This document shows, in pieces, positions 27,871-41,440 of a stretch of 64,000 nt of DNA. Positions within the stretch are counted from its first letter, which is position 1, and each line of letters begins with the position of its first letter. Location: positions 23,899,097 to 23,963,096 of the forward strand of contig HG738138.1 in assembly GCA_000499405.2 (NCBI GenBank), written 5' to 3'. The translations under genes and the position numbers were made by a program. This stretch comes from Onchocerca volvulus (Eukaryota; Nematoda; Chromadorea; Rhabditida; Onchocercidae). A model generated the notes under the pieces. It saw only the letters and a list, made by a program, of their open reading frames with translations, was not told the DNA's origin and did not search any database.

Positions 27871-28849
27871 AATGCAAATATTATTCGCAATTAAAATTAA
27901 TCTATAAATATTTTATACGAATCATTTAGTATTATTTCAGCTGTATTCTTATCACCTCTTAGGATGTATCATTAAATATGCGAAAAACGTAAGTATTATT
28001 TATTTCTATATTACGTGCGATAATTTTTTGAAATTTTCATGAATCAACGTGTAAATTTTTAATGTTTTTGCCGATTTCAGCATTTTCAATAAGCTTAACT
28101 ATAAATCTTTGGCATAATTAAAAATCCTGCCTTATATTTGAATTTAAATTGAAGAATTAAAAACCGAATTTCCGGAATAATCAATCATGCGCTGTAAATT
28201 TCAATTTGACATTGAATGGAACGAAAGAAAAAGAAAGAAACAAATAATTACTAATAATAGCTCATTAAAATATAAATTAAATTAGAAATTTGAGAAAATA
28301 AATTAAAAGTTATTAGGAAAATAATTTGAATTAAATAAAGGAGAAAATTTAAGCTATGAATTGATAATAAATGAGAATATTTAAGTATAAAAATAAGAGG
28401 CGTAATTTTTAAAAAATATTTCAATAAAATGGAATAATGATAATGAGAATCGTTTAAGAAAATCAACATTGATAAAAAGCAAACAAAAACTGGAGAGAAA
28501 AGAAATTAAAAGAATCTACTTATCTCTTAATCTTGATAAAATGATAAGTTGTAGAAATGTAACAAATAATATGATATTGATTTTGAATCATGGAATTCTT
28601 CACTTGCATTTCTTTTATTTCTTTGATAAAAAATTTTTCAGATGATCATGCCAATTAATTAAGAAGTTTCTTTCCAAATTGTAAACTTAAGAATTCGAAG
28701 TGCTTTATCAAGTAATAAATTATGGCAAATAAAATATGATAAATTCTAAATCGAAAAATTAAAAAATCAATGGGAGCATATGTATTTCAATTTTTTTGAA
28801 ATTGATTTTTTGTAATTTATTTTTAATAAGAATGAATTAAAATTGCAAA

Positions 28850-29195
28850 AAAGAAGGAAAAGAAGTAAAATAATTTAAATAAAAGAGGTTTTTTGCAAAG
28901 AAAGAATTATACTAATTAGCGGTAAAAACTTATACTAATTAACAATAATGCATTGAAATCTTCTTTAAATATATGGAAAAAATATAAGTGCTTTTAGAAT
29001 AAAGAGAGGAAAAGAAGTAAAATAATTTAAACAAAAGAGATGTGCAAAGAAAGAGTTTTACTAATTAGCGGTAATGATTCATACTAATTAGCGGTAAAGA
29101 TTTATACTAATTAGCGGTAAAGATTTATACTAATTAGCAGTAATGCATTAAAATCCTCTTTAAATATATGAAAAAAATATAAGTGCTTTTAGAAT
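28850..29195. repeat. Tandem duplication with actaattagcgg sub-repeats
   Basis: Two units share gaaaagaagtaaaataattt at the left, gcaaagaaagag or gcaaagaaagaa in the middle, and aaaatataagtgcttttaga at the right. The second unit (about 29005-29195) contains four near-identical 22-23-bp sub-repeats of actaattagcggtaaagatt; the first has two. Each sub-repeat carries TAATTA, the core site of many homeodomain proteins. Confidence 0.8.
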
Positions 29196-31674
29196 TAAAT
29201 ATATGTTATGAAGTATATGTAATGTAACTAAAACAAGTATTTATATATAACAATTCAAACTTTTTTTTCAGCCTTATTTTACAGGTTGGAAAATATTACA
29301 GTCTACTATTTATTGAAAAAAACAGGAAGATTTCTGATGAAAATAAAAACTAACAAAATTCAATAATTCAGAAACACAATTTGTGAAATTTACATTTATT
29401 TTAATTTGTACAATTTAAAAAAAGAAAAATTTTTTTAAGAGGTTTTTTAAACTATTTATTCATCCAATTTTTAAATCATGCATGTTTTAACTTGTGTAAG
29501 TAAGAACAGAAATTTATGGTTTTTATCCTTTAATAATTAGATAATTAGATTGAACCATTTATTTGATATGATTCAATTCATTTCATTTTCATTAAATATA
29601 TATATTGAACTCTGACCTTCAGCTTTATTTATTTATTTTTGCATCAAAGAATTACATTTTGAAAAAGAATAACAAATTTCAATATCTTTCCAGATTTCTT
29701 GAAACTGAAAAATGCTTTGTAACTTAAAAAATTTCCCTTCTGATTGAATTTTCTATGATTCCACGCTAAGTAATGCTTCGATTTGGTCGTAATTTCGATT
29801 TAAATTGGATTTTTCTTGCCATCATATATGGTTTAACGAATAAAAAGAAGAAAAATGTTAAATTGATAATTCTCTGATAAAAATACAGCAGCAATTATAA
29901 TTGTTGATTAGATTCATTTGCATATTTTCAATTAATTGAAATGTTACTTCAAATTTAATAATTGCTAAATGCTATCAATTTAATTAAAGAATTTCAAATG
30001 AATTAAATGTAAAAATGCTTCAAAATGAATGTTACAAATAATGTTTCTCTCCCATGAGATAACATGAAATCATTATAATTCAAATAATTATATATGTAAG
30101 TTAATGATTTCAAGTTACCGATTTGGGAAAACTTTGGAAATCGAGATGATTTTCTTTATTGGATATATTTTAGCATTTCTTTTTTCCTTCTTAAATCGTC
30201 ATTTTCAAAATTTTTTTATCGTTTTCGTTCATTTATTTACAAAAAATATTCATATTTTTGTTTATTTATGCGTGCATATTATAAAATTAATATTTAATTG
30301 AAATATTATCGTTTTAAAACTTACTTTAAAAAAATAAAAAAAAAACGAAAACAAAAAAAGATATTTCTATTCCAATTTTTATCAAAAATATAACAACAAT
30401 AATTAAAGTTCCATTTTTAAAATAAATATTTACTTTGATAAAGATCTAATGAATCCATAGTATTGAACTGATCCATTTCTGGACTTAATTCAAGTAATTA
30501 GATAAATTAGTTGGCAAAATAACAACGAATTTTTTGAAGACTACGATAAAAGCCTTGCTAAGTAAATAACAGCCTTGCTAAGTAAATAAGAGTAAGAATA
30601 ATTTGAGCAAAAATATGGCAAATTCGTGAATCCTGAATGATATAATTAAACCAACATGGAAATATTTCCATTTTGGCCGGAAATTTTTTCGCAATTTCGT
30701 TAAGCATGCAATTGTAAAATGCTTGCATTTCGGCAAAATTTGATGTTAAAATGAAAACAAACTTTTTGAATTGAAAGCAGTAAGTTAAAAATTGATCTTA
30801 CGGTAGGTAAAATTGATTTATAACTATGCATCAAAGTTTTCGTTTATCAAAGTTGAAAACAAAAAATGAAATAAAATGAACGATTATATTCTAAGAAAAA
30901 AAAAATTAGCTGCAAAATTTTTCTTTCAAAAAAAAAAAAATTTTTTTCAACTTTTTTTTCAAAGTTTTTCGAACCGAAAAAAATGCAAAATGAAGGCGAA
31001 TTTGAAAATTAACTTGCTTTTAGTATACTATAATTGATATGTCAAGGCTGAATTAACAAATATTCTAACCTATCAACTTTTTTTTTTAGAATTTGATAGT
31101 TTGAAAATTTTTTACTTTTACTGTTCAAAAAAAAATTTCGTCCTTACTTTTCTTGAACCTAAAGATAACAGTGATTGTTAATTTCTTTAAAATATAAAAG
31201 TATTAAAAAAAAATGATTTAAACCTTCATTTCTTCATTTCTATATCTATTATAAATTTAAAGTAATAGTCATAATATTAATGAACGAAATAATTATTTAA
31301 TCAAAAATTACAGTAAAGTGATATCAATAGTATTTTAAATGATCACATTTAAAAGTTACTATTTATTGATCATACTGTATTACCGTATCACGGTGAATTG
31401 ACCCCATTATTGATTGCATAATGAGCTGACCTCTAACCTATCGATACATTTTGCATTGTATTTGCAGTCAGTCAAAAATGTACATGTTTTCGTAGTTTCT
31501 TGACGATTTTTGGAACTTAAATTAAGCAATCAACAATTTTTTTAAGCCAGTAACTTTTTTTCTGTCGTATACTCCCATCATCTATAATTTTTTTTTCAAA
31601 ATCAGTTGAAATATGTTATTGAATCATCGCTTTGCTTCAATATTGAACATTCATCTTTAATTGCTGATATTACG

Positions 31675-31800
31675 TTAACTTAAAATAACGTGAAAATAGT
31701 ATAAATACGTGGGAATGGCAAAAATATACGTGAGAATAGCATAAATATACGTGAAAATAGCAAAGCCATACGTGAGAATAATAAATATGCTGAATATTTC
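31675..31800. repeat. Minisatellite of about 21 bp with ACGTG cores
   Basis: Five units of the type acgtgagaatagcataaatat follow one another with a period of 19-21 bp. Because most units are a multiple of three, they keep open the minus-strand ORF 31675-32049 (124 aa), which repeats ILTYIFAI-like phrases. The ORF is more likely a product of the repeat than a gene. Confidence 0.75.
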
Positions 31801-32064
31801 AGTGCGAAAATCATTTGATAATTCGTAAATATACGATAACTGTGCTGATAAAATATAAAGAGCGATACAATTAACCACTTTGAAGAGAAATATGGAAAAT
31901 TTATGCAAATTGCTGGATAGAAAAAGCTTAGAGCAGAAAATTATGGAAAATTTCACACAATAGATTGAAATGATCAAATAAATCGGAGCAAATGAAGTGT
32001 AGCGATAAATGCCTAAACATGATGAATTTAGCTGAGCAATGAAAATCAAATATTTAGTAAATCA

Positions 32065-32095
<31 letters not shown>

Positions 32096-35000
32096 AAATT
32101 TGAATTTTATCTCGCAAAGTTGAATGATTTAGTACTTTCATTTAGGGAAGTATCAGTCATCGATTAGTTTGTAATTCCATTATTAATAAATCTTATGTAT
32201 AAATGTTTAATCAAAAATTTCCAAGATCGAAACTTTCAAAAATCAAAAATTAAAAAAAAAAAAATTTTTGAGAAAACGAAAGAATTCACTGCAAATTGTG
32301 AAAATTTTAAAATATGCATGAAAATTGAAAAAAAAAAAAATCCGCAAGAAGTAAGAAATCAAATTAAATATAAAAATGGAAGAAATAAATAGAGCAAAAA
32401 TAGATATCAAAAAGGTGAGAAAAAAAAAGCGATTACTGATAATGATCATAATTGATTAATTATTGCTAATTAATGGATATGATAAGTTCTCATTGTTCTA
32501 ATTTTCATATCTCAAATTCCTCACATAAATTCATTTACAATCGCCTTACCTTTATTATCAGATTTCTAAATCACTCTGATCGATCGGAAAAAAAATCGAA
32601 AATTTTCGTAAACAATTCCAATATTTGAATATATCATGTGCAATGGTACAAAGAACGTTAATGATAATTTCTTTTATTTGAAAAAACAAAAATTTTGGCC
32701 AAATGTCCCGATCTGCTTGGTATTGTTAACGCTGTCTTCCATTTCCTCTAAATTTTTTTTTTCTTTTTTTTTTTTCTTCCTTAATTTTATTTTGAATGGA
32801 GACGAAAATTGGGAAAATATTTCGCCTAAAAATTTAATTTTTTCTTTTGCAAACATCGAAAGTAAAATTTTCGAGATTGTTTCGTAAATTTCAGAAGAAA
32901 ATTACTGCATTATTCAAAATCGATCCAACAATTTGGCTTTCGTTAGTCAAATTCTTCAATAATTAATAATGTTGCTTTAAAGCTATTGAAATGCCAAAAA
33001 TAAATAAGTAACTTTACATGATTAATATTTCTAATAGAAAAAAAAAAAAAAAAAAAAAAGATACAAACATCCGAATGGGCAGGTGAAAAATAAAATGAAT
33101 TATTTTTCATATACTTACCGAAGATTTTCATAAAAATCATTCTCAATTCATTATCAATTAATTAAAAACTATCAAAGAATTTATCATTATCAGGCACATT
33201 TAAAATTCTGTGCGAAAGAAATGTTTGAATTTCGAGTAGATGAATTCGGATTAACATAAATTCTTCCCTATTCTTGTCAAAAATATGCTGGAAAAAATTT
33301 TAACATATTTTGACAACTAAAACGAGTGGTAAGATAACTTAGCTATGGAGTGTTATCTCAAAATTCAATTATAAAAAGTTTCGCGAAGTAAAAATTCGAA
33401 TTTATTACATTTCCATTTTTTTTTTTCTTTTTGACATTTTCACTAACAAATCATTAATTTTGATATTTAAAAATAATAATATTGCCAATCAAATAGTTAT
33501 CATAATTTATCCCCAAGTATGATAACAATTTCTCAATATTATTAGCAATTTAAGCGAGTTAAAACTAATTATATTTAAATATTAATGATAATTATGATAA
33601 CTACAATAACTGTAATTGTGATAATTATTTTTTAAAATCAACTAATATTATAGCAAATTTGCTGATTGGAAAAGCATTTCTTACAAAGTGTTCAACGATT
33701 TAAAATTAAAATTAAAGTTAAATTTTGCAAACGACTTGGAAATATATGTGGACAATTATTAAATTTATAATTTGAAATTTTCAGTCATCTTCTAAAGTGA
33801 TTAAATGAGATGATGATAATTATTGATTGCCATTGAGAAAGTGCATTGTACTATTTGATCATGATAATATTTATATGCATAAATTGATTATTCTCATTAT
33901 TTGATCATTCAAAAATATTCGAGAGAATTTATTTTTAAAACTTGTATGTACCTTTAGTATAATCATTGGATATTCAATTTTATTGAACAAATTCCAAATT
34001 TGAAGAAATTAAATGATGCTAAAGTATTATTTCTTCTTATCCACTCAATTTTGCATTAACAGAAATTTCATATTTCTTTCGATTGTATTTTAAATAATTA
34101 GAATCCTGAAGAAATGTTGTAATTTATGTGTAATGTCAGTGAACTTAAATAACTCATTAAATTACAAATTTAAAAATCTAAAAAAATCTTTTATTATTTC
34201 TCCTATTGAATTCTTTACGAAGAAAATCAGATAAATTTCTGTTTCCCCCCCACCCCAAAAAAAAAATCCACCATTTTCTACTCGTTTTTTTTTTATCGAA
34301 ATATCAACGTGTCATGGAAAAATTCATGTTATGCTTCTAGAAATAAAAAAAATCTCTACAGTAATCCATTCAAAAGATAAAATGATTATCAACTATAATG
34401 ATCATAAAAAAGTTTTAAAGTTTATGAATAATACCATACTATTAATTTTATTCATGAAAATATTCAATTAAATTCTGGAAATATGTAATTTTTTTGAATG
34501 TAAAAAGAAGCCATTCGGGCTCTTTTATTTATCATGAAATGATAATCAGTACAATTGATAAGAATGGATTCAAATTGCGAATAAGTTATAGGATTCGAAA
34601 GATAGAAAATTGAACATTTTTATCAATAAAATAATGATTCTAAAAGTTTAATCGTTATATAAGCTTTTCTATATGAATTTCGAGAATCCAGTGATAACCT
34701 AAATTCTCGAAGTTCTAATCTAATGATAAATAAAGCCTTCTAGTGATAAACTTGATGAAACAGTTCTTGGATAAAGGCATTTTTTTGTAATCATCAAAAT
34801 TTTTACAAAGTTCTTGGTGGTTTAACTTTTTTCTGAAAGTAGTTTCAGATAAATTCTTTGAATGAGCTTCATGGCAGTATCATTGAGAATTTCCTTGTCT
34901 ACATCAATGATTTCAAGTAATTAAGTTAGAAATTCTGAATATATATTTGTACTTGATTCCTTACTGCAGCAATATATACTCAGAATCTTTAAACAAGCCT

Positions 35001-35851
35001 ATTATCTGCATAGAATTCCTGACTTTATCGATTTAAATGTTAAACTCTTGCGATCCGGACATTTTATATTATGATAATTGGGTAGTTCCTATCAGAACTA
35101 ATTTATTCAGTGCTTATTGATGTCAGAGATTATTGAGCATTGCTAAAATTTTGCAACTTTAGAAGTAAGGAATGGAAGTTTCCTATTCTTTACTTCTAAA
35201 TTTGCGAAATTAATTTTTTGCGAAAAATTAAAAAAATAATAATATATTAACATGCAAAGCGAGTCTAGAAAATGTGTTAAAATCCGTTTATATTTAGAGA
35301 TAAAAATTATTTGAAAAATTTGCAATTTCAAATTTGAAAACTTTGTTGTCCAATGTTCGAAAGGGAACATAATTGTCAAGAGATCGCATTTTAAATACTA
35401 ACATTTTTTAAGTTTCAACTTTTAATGTTATTTTGATAAATTCCCTTCATCTTCATTGATTACTGAAGGTGTTAAAAATTTAGGCATTATAAAATTAAAA
35501 TCTGAAATTGATAGAAGATAAGTCTAACAAATAAATCAACATTCTGATGACTTATTGCTTATTTTAAAACTCAGAGTACATGAAAATTTTCATGTAAATT
35601 TTAAGAAATTTATAAAATCTAACGAGAAATATTGAAGGAATATAAAAATGAAAATAAGAAAAGCAAATATTTTTAAAGTTGAAAGAGGAGCCAATAAAAC
35701 AATTCCCAAGCGAGCCAACGATTACTTTGATTACCTTTTTGTTGATAAATTCCCATGGAATAAAATTAAGATAGAAGCCAATAGCTTTAGGAAATTCTTC
35801 ATTAAAATCCGACCTTATAATTTATCCAAGAAAATTTTTCATTCCAAGCTA

Positions 35852-35882
<31 letters not shown>

Positions 35883-36792
35883 GGAGGGAAAAAACGATAC
35901 TTTGATTGGTTCGCACTTTTTAATTTCATTTTTAATAATTTATCCGCAATTTCGTCCTTTCATTCAGTAAATATTTAACATGCATAAATGTTCGCAAATA
36001 ATTCAATGAATGAAAAGTTAAGCTTTTTTTATTAATTTTTCATAATTGCTTAACGAATATTTCATTCCTGGTTAATTATAAAATTGCAAAAAAATAAGCG
36101 GCATTGAAGTATCACAGGTATTTCTGTCTGATTGAATAAGTTAAAAGTAATTTAGCAATTCTTTCTTGCACTTATCAATAGTGAGCAAATTTCAAAATTT
36201 ATTGCAATATTTAATCGGAAAAAAGTGTGCAAGAATGAAATATTTATGCAATGTTCAATTGGAAATTATTGCACTCAAATGTACTAAAATGGATAGCAAT
36301 AAATCTAAAATTTTTGAGCTATCAAAAATTATAGATGCTTGATTTAACTGCCAATTTTTCGTATAAATGGAAATTCATAGTCTCGAAAAGAAAAAAAAAA
36401 AAGCAAAATTTAGGCTGAACAAGTTTAAGAAAAAACTAAGGAAATAAGTTTAGGCTTTTCTAAATTGGTAAGAAGTAAATTTTCTCGACGCTAATGTATT
36501 TTCAGCTATATATTGTTCAGAGAATTGCTCATTTTAATGTCCATTTCAATTTAAAAAACAAAAAATAAAAAGCAAAAACAACTCTAATGTATGCTTAAAC
36601 ATATCTTTATTTATTTCGCAACAAAATTAAGAGCCAAGCAAAGAATGTTGAAAAAGCTAATTAGGCTCTTTAACTGTGACATCAATAATAAAAAAAAAAA
36701 AAAGCTCATCGAAATATTTCTTTACTTTAGTATTTTTTTTTTTTTTAGAGTCTATCATTCGAGCTTGTTTAAATCATCATCACCCATTCTTG

Positions 36793-36823
<31 letters not shown>

Positions 36824-39800
36824 CCGTTTATTTGAAATTGTCCTAAATGACAGACTTTAAAAAGCAATAAAGAAATGTCATGAAAAAGACGAATATTAGT
36901 GGTTTTTCATTGGAATTTTTTTCTTATTTTTTTTTTATCGGAAAAATGAGCCTAGTAAATTCATTTCATGAGAGACAATTTAATTACCATATCAAATGAT
37001 TATTTGACTTTTGCTTCAACAAAATGTTATGTTTAGAAGGAATAATTTATTTCATTCTTTAATTGTAATTTTGCATAATGAATGTTCATCATCCATCATT
37101 TATTAAGCCAAAATTACAATTTTGAAGAGAGAAATAAATTAAACAATTTTAGACAGAAACATGAACTTCTCAGCGTTAATTTGAAAAATTAGTTGATTTA
37201 TTAGCCATTACAATAAATAGAATTATCTTAACTATATTCCAAATTTCACACCCCATGTTCACGCATTTACTGAAACATCACACATATCACGTTTTGTATT
37301 CATGACAAACCAAAGATCAAATTTATTTGGATATTCTCTAATAATTGCTTGTAACATAAAAACAATGAATCACTGTTCCATTAATCATTTTATTGAGTCA
37401 ATTTATTGGTTAATGGAATAGCGCTTCTTTGTTTATGCTAGAAGTGATTTTTAGAGGGATATCCAAGAGAATTGATCATTAGCCAACATCTAGTCTATGC
37501 CAAATACTAATATCATTATTGAATCGTCAAATAATGAGTAATTTTCCAAGTTTCATATTTAAACTTTCAGAATTAATTGTAATTTAAAAGGATTATTGGA
37601 AGAGAATATTATTATCTATTCTTTATTCAAACGGATGATATTATTTGAACCATTTTGAACAATTTTCAATTTTCCTTATACCAATATTTGCTTAATTTCC
37701 AAGAAAATATTGAAAAATGAGAGTTGTTTTTTTTTTTTTATGTTTGCAATACAATGAAAAAATAAATTTCTTAAAAATGACTCGAAATGATAAAATTAAT
37801 TCCAATAGATTTTTTTCTTTTTTTAAAAAAAAAAAAAAAAAGCTAAAATTGATGAAATATATGTCAGTATCAGATTCAAAATTTAAAATTCCATCAATCC
37901 GGAAATTAAAATTGTAAAATTTAATACATGAAATCATTACACTATAATCAGTTTGAAATAGTATGAAGAAATCTTAGATTGAAAATGATGTTTGGAAATA
38001 AAAACAATATGATTGAAAATTTTCAGGAATTTATAAATAAATGAAGATTTCAAAAATTTATTATTTAAATTAAAAAATGACGTTTTCTTTTAATTTTAAA
38101 TATCACATACATCATATTTTCTTTTTCTTGCAAACATTCGTCACTTTATTAAAAAAAGAAGTAATCATTTTTATAATTTCTTTCAATACATCAATTTTAA
38201 AAAAGGGACAATTAACAATTTCTATGTCAAGAAATCATTTTCAATTTTAAAAAGCCTTTATTGACAGCCTTTAAAGGAGAAATAAGTTTCTTCATTGCAT
38301 AAATTAAAAATTTGTGATATTGAAAATTTTAAAAAGCAGAAAGTTCTCATTTTTGCCTTCCAATCTAGTTAGAAACTATTCATCACAAATTTCTTCCTGA
38401 ACACTAGACTAAATGAGAGAATTGCGTGATATCACAACGTAATCTTCCATAAGATTTTTTAGATGCTTTCAATTTTTAAAGAATGATAGAGTAAAATTGG
38501 CTTTTCTATAAAATTAAATAACCAGAAATGTCTCAAAAAAAAAAAAAAAAATTGCAATTTTCTCCATTAAATTGACTAAACCTCCAAGAAGCGATTAATC
38601 CTTACTTTAAGAAAATGACGAATATGTTTCCGTCCATAATGAAGAAAATTTCATTTAATTTAGCTTTACTTTCATTTTTTTTCTAAACTTTCTGGCGAGG
38701 AAAAATGACGATATTGATTCTTTAAATAGACCTTAATTTATATTATGTGAACGAAACTTTTTGTAACATTTCTTTTTATTTTTGAACGCTGAAATTTTTA
38801 AAAATCAAAAAATAATAAAATATGTGTTCTTTGATGTTGATTCCTTCGATCCTTGTCATTAAAGAACTTGGAAATGAGGTGATAAATAATGAGAATAAAA
38901 TTTGTGCGCAAAATAATTTATGGCAATATAATTGTGATATTTTAGCAAATGACAGTGATATGCTAATTTTCTTGGCAATCAGACAAATAAAAGGAAAAAT
39001 TGGAAAATTTACACAATATTCTTGGCGAAAATAAACAATAAATAAAAAAATATTGACAAAATTTTAATAAATGAAAAAAAAAGCTCATTTTATAAAGTAA
39101 TGATAAAATAGCTAATCGGAATTGATAAAATAATTACTTATATTACCTTTTTTTTTACTCTTTAACAAATTTTTAATTTTTTTGATTATTTGCTCAAAGC
39201 ACTTTTTTTTTTTTTTTTTTTTAACGTATAAACATCAATTGCTTACCTTTTTTTCTTTGTTATCCAAATTTTATTCTTTTTTTCTTTCTTTTTTTTTAAG
39301 AATTTTCGAAAAATTCGTTCGTTATGCAACGAACAAACAATTTTTTACGAATTTTTGTTAAAAATTTTTGCATAGATGAATGCACAACTAGTTTGAAATT
39401 CGATAATGTTATGAATTGACAAACATCGGATCCTTTTATTTCCTTCTTATGATAGAAAAATTGAGGTGAAGAGGAAACAAAACTGACAAGCAAAGAATTT
39501 TTCAATTGTAAAAGTTCTTTTCTCAATTTTTATTAAAATTTCAAAGAGAAAAAAATTTTTTTGTTTCTTTGGTTTATAAAAATTTAATTAAAAAAGCTGT
39601 TTTATTTATGATTTGAAATTTAAAATGATTTGATGAAATTTATGAATATTAGTTGCATTCTTAATCAAATGATATATTTGTTGAAATATAGAGAGCATTT
39701 ATAATCCTTATTTGATAAATTTATAGATAATATTGATAATTCTGATATGTTTTAATGAAGTAAATTTTTTGTTCGTAAACTTTAATAAAATAAAAATTAA

Positions 39801-41182
39801 ACTAATAAATATCATAAAATGAAATTATTTTGTATAATTAGAATTGCAGAAATATGCATGTGCATTATTATACAATAAAAAAGATAAAGATCAGATGAAA
39901 ATTAAAAATGAAACATTTGCTTTCCTTTGAGTAGTCAATTAATTCTGCGAATTATTTCGCAAATTGTTGAAAAAATAAGGGAAGTTCAATTTTATTGTTG
40001 TAATTAAGGAACAATTACAAATTTAATGCTCAACATTTGTAAATTTAAAGAGAATAATATTTAAATTTTACAAGATATCATTCATTTATTGATTTTTGCA
40101 TTCCAAATTTTTAATTTATCATTTCGCCGATTACTAACTTCGTATATTCTTTTGTTGAGCAATATGCATCCAAGAATTTTTAATGGGAATCCGCGATTTA
40201 TACCAATTTTTTCTCCTAATCAGTTTCTTCATTTCGTGGAAAATTAAATTTTAAAATCATTATTATTAAACTCGAAGTAATTATTACGCATCATATGAAG
40301 GTCTGAAATTGGATTATAGTGAAATCATTATAATAATTCAGTTTTATAACATCAGATCGTAATCATTTTATTTCAATCTATTCACAGTTCCAGTTAACTT
40401 TCAAATACAATTAAAAAAAAAAAAGAAAATTTCATTTATTCGATATGAAGTTGAATAAAATCCACAAGTAAGAACTCGATATGATTTTAAATTTTTTTAA
40501 ACATAAGAACATATCGAAAAAGAAAACGTGATAAATCTGTTGTTGCTGATAATACTGATGTGAAAGTCGCGAATTTTAAACGAATGTATCGAAGATAATG
40601 AATCGTTACTGCTGATAATAATGATATGAAAGGCTGATAAAAGTTGTTAAAATTACTGAGTTTTTTTTTTTTGCAAAAATGGAAAGCTTAAAAAGTTAAT
40701 CTTTCAAATAACAATTGAATTTTTTTGCAAAAATTTTGCTGAAATAAATAATTTTACACATATACTAAGCTGACAAAATGCATTAGACTTACAGTTTCAT
40801 GAATTTCAAAATGAATCGAAAATAGTTAACTTTTTTTTTGGAGTTTTACGGCAAAAGGTCAAAGGATCAACCTCCTCACTATACGTCAATAACATTTCAC
40901 ACTGCCTGCGCGCAGAATGTGCATTTAATACTTGCATTAAGCTACTTGCACGCAGAACTTGCATTTAGTACTTGCATTAAAATACTCTCAACTTGCTTCT
41001 TGATTTTGCAATTTAATTGCATCTGAAAATGAGATAGTTAATTGCAAGTTTTGCATTCGACAAATATTGCTAGGTACTGTCATATTGCTTATAACCATGA
41101 AATAACTTTGAAACGATGAAAGATAAACATTATGAACAATTAGCAACATGCATTTTGATTATCGTATTACTCTACGTTAAAC

Positions 41183-41440
41183 AAAAGTAAAATTACTTAC
41201 GCAGAACCACCGTAATACTTTAGGTTACTCGAAAGTAAAATTACCTACGTAGAATTACCGTATTACTATTATTACTCAAAAGTAAAATTACTTATGTAGA
41301 ATCACCACTAATATTCTACGTCACTCGAAAGTAAAATTTTTGAGTAGGCTTACGTGAACTGTGCGTAAACGTGAACGTGGAATTACATGTTTAAGTATGT
41401 GAACATGTAAATACGTGTACGTTATACGTGCATGAAAGTG
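41183..41440. repeat. 48-bp tandem repeat followed by an ACGTG-rich stretch
   Basis: The phrase agtaaaatta recurs at 41186, 41234, 41281 and 41330 with flanking ctacg and tagaa(t/c)(t/c)acc, so there are about four units with a period of 47-49 bp. Immediately after, 41345-41430 holds five ACGTG cores on the plus strand. Confidence 0.7.

Noticed and set aside
27939..27990. Plus-strand exon-like stretch between TTTCAG and GTAAGT (LYSYHLLGCIIKYAKN)
   Set aside because: Both splice signals are good, but there are no neighbouring exons on the plus strand and the length is within chance for this composition.
33095..33150. Strong minus-strand donor GTAAGTAT after MIFMKIFG
   Set aside because: A single splice-like motif with no acceptor, partner exon or coding context.
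35648..35860. 70-codon plus-strand ORF
   Set aside because: Lys/Ile/Phe-rich, ending in an A run, with no family, leader acceptor or splice context. Not distinguishable from background.
37230..37310. Possible first exon (MNTKRDMCDVS before GTAAAT) for the 21.6-26.1 kb minus-strand gene
   Set aside because: Phase would fit, but it needs an 11-kb intron and there is no other support. The much closer exon candidate at 26027-26098 is a better lead.
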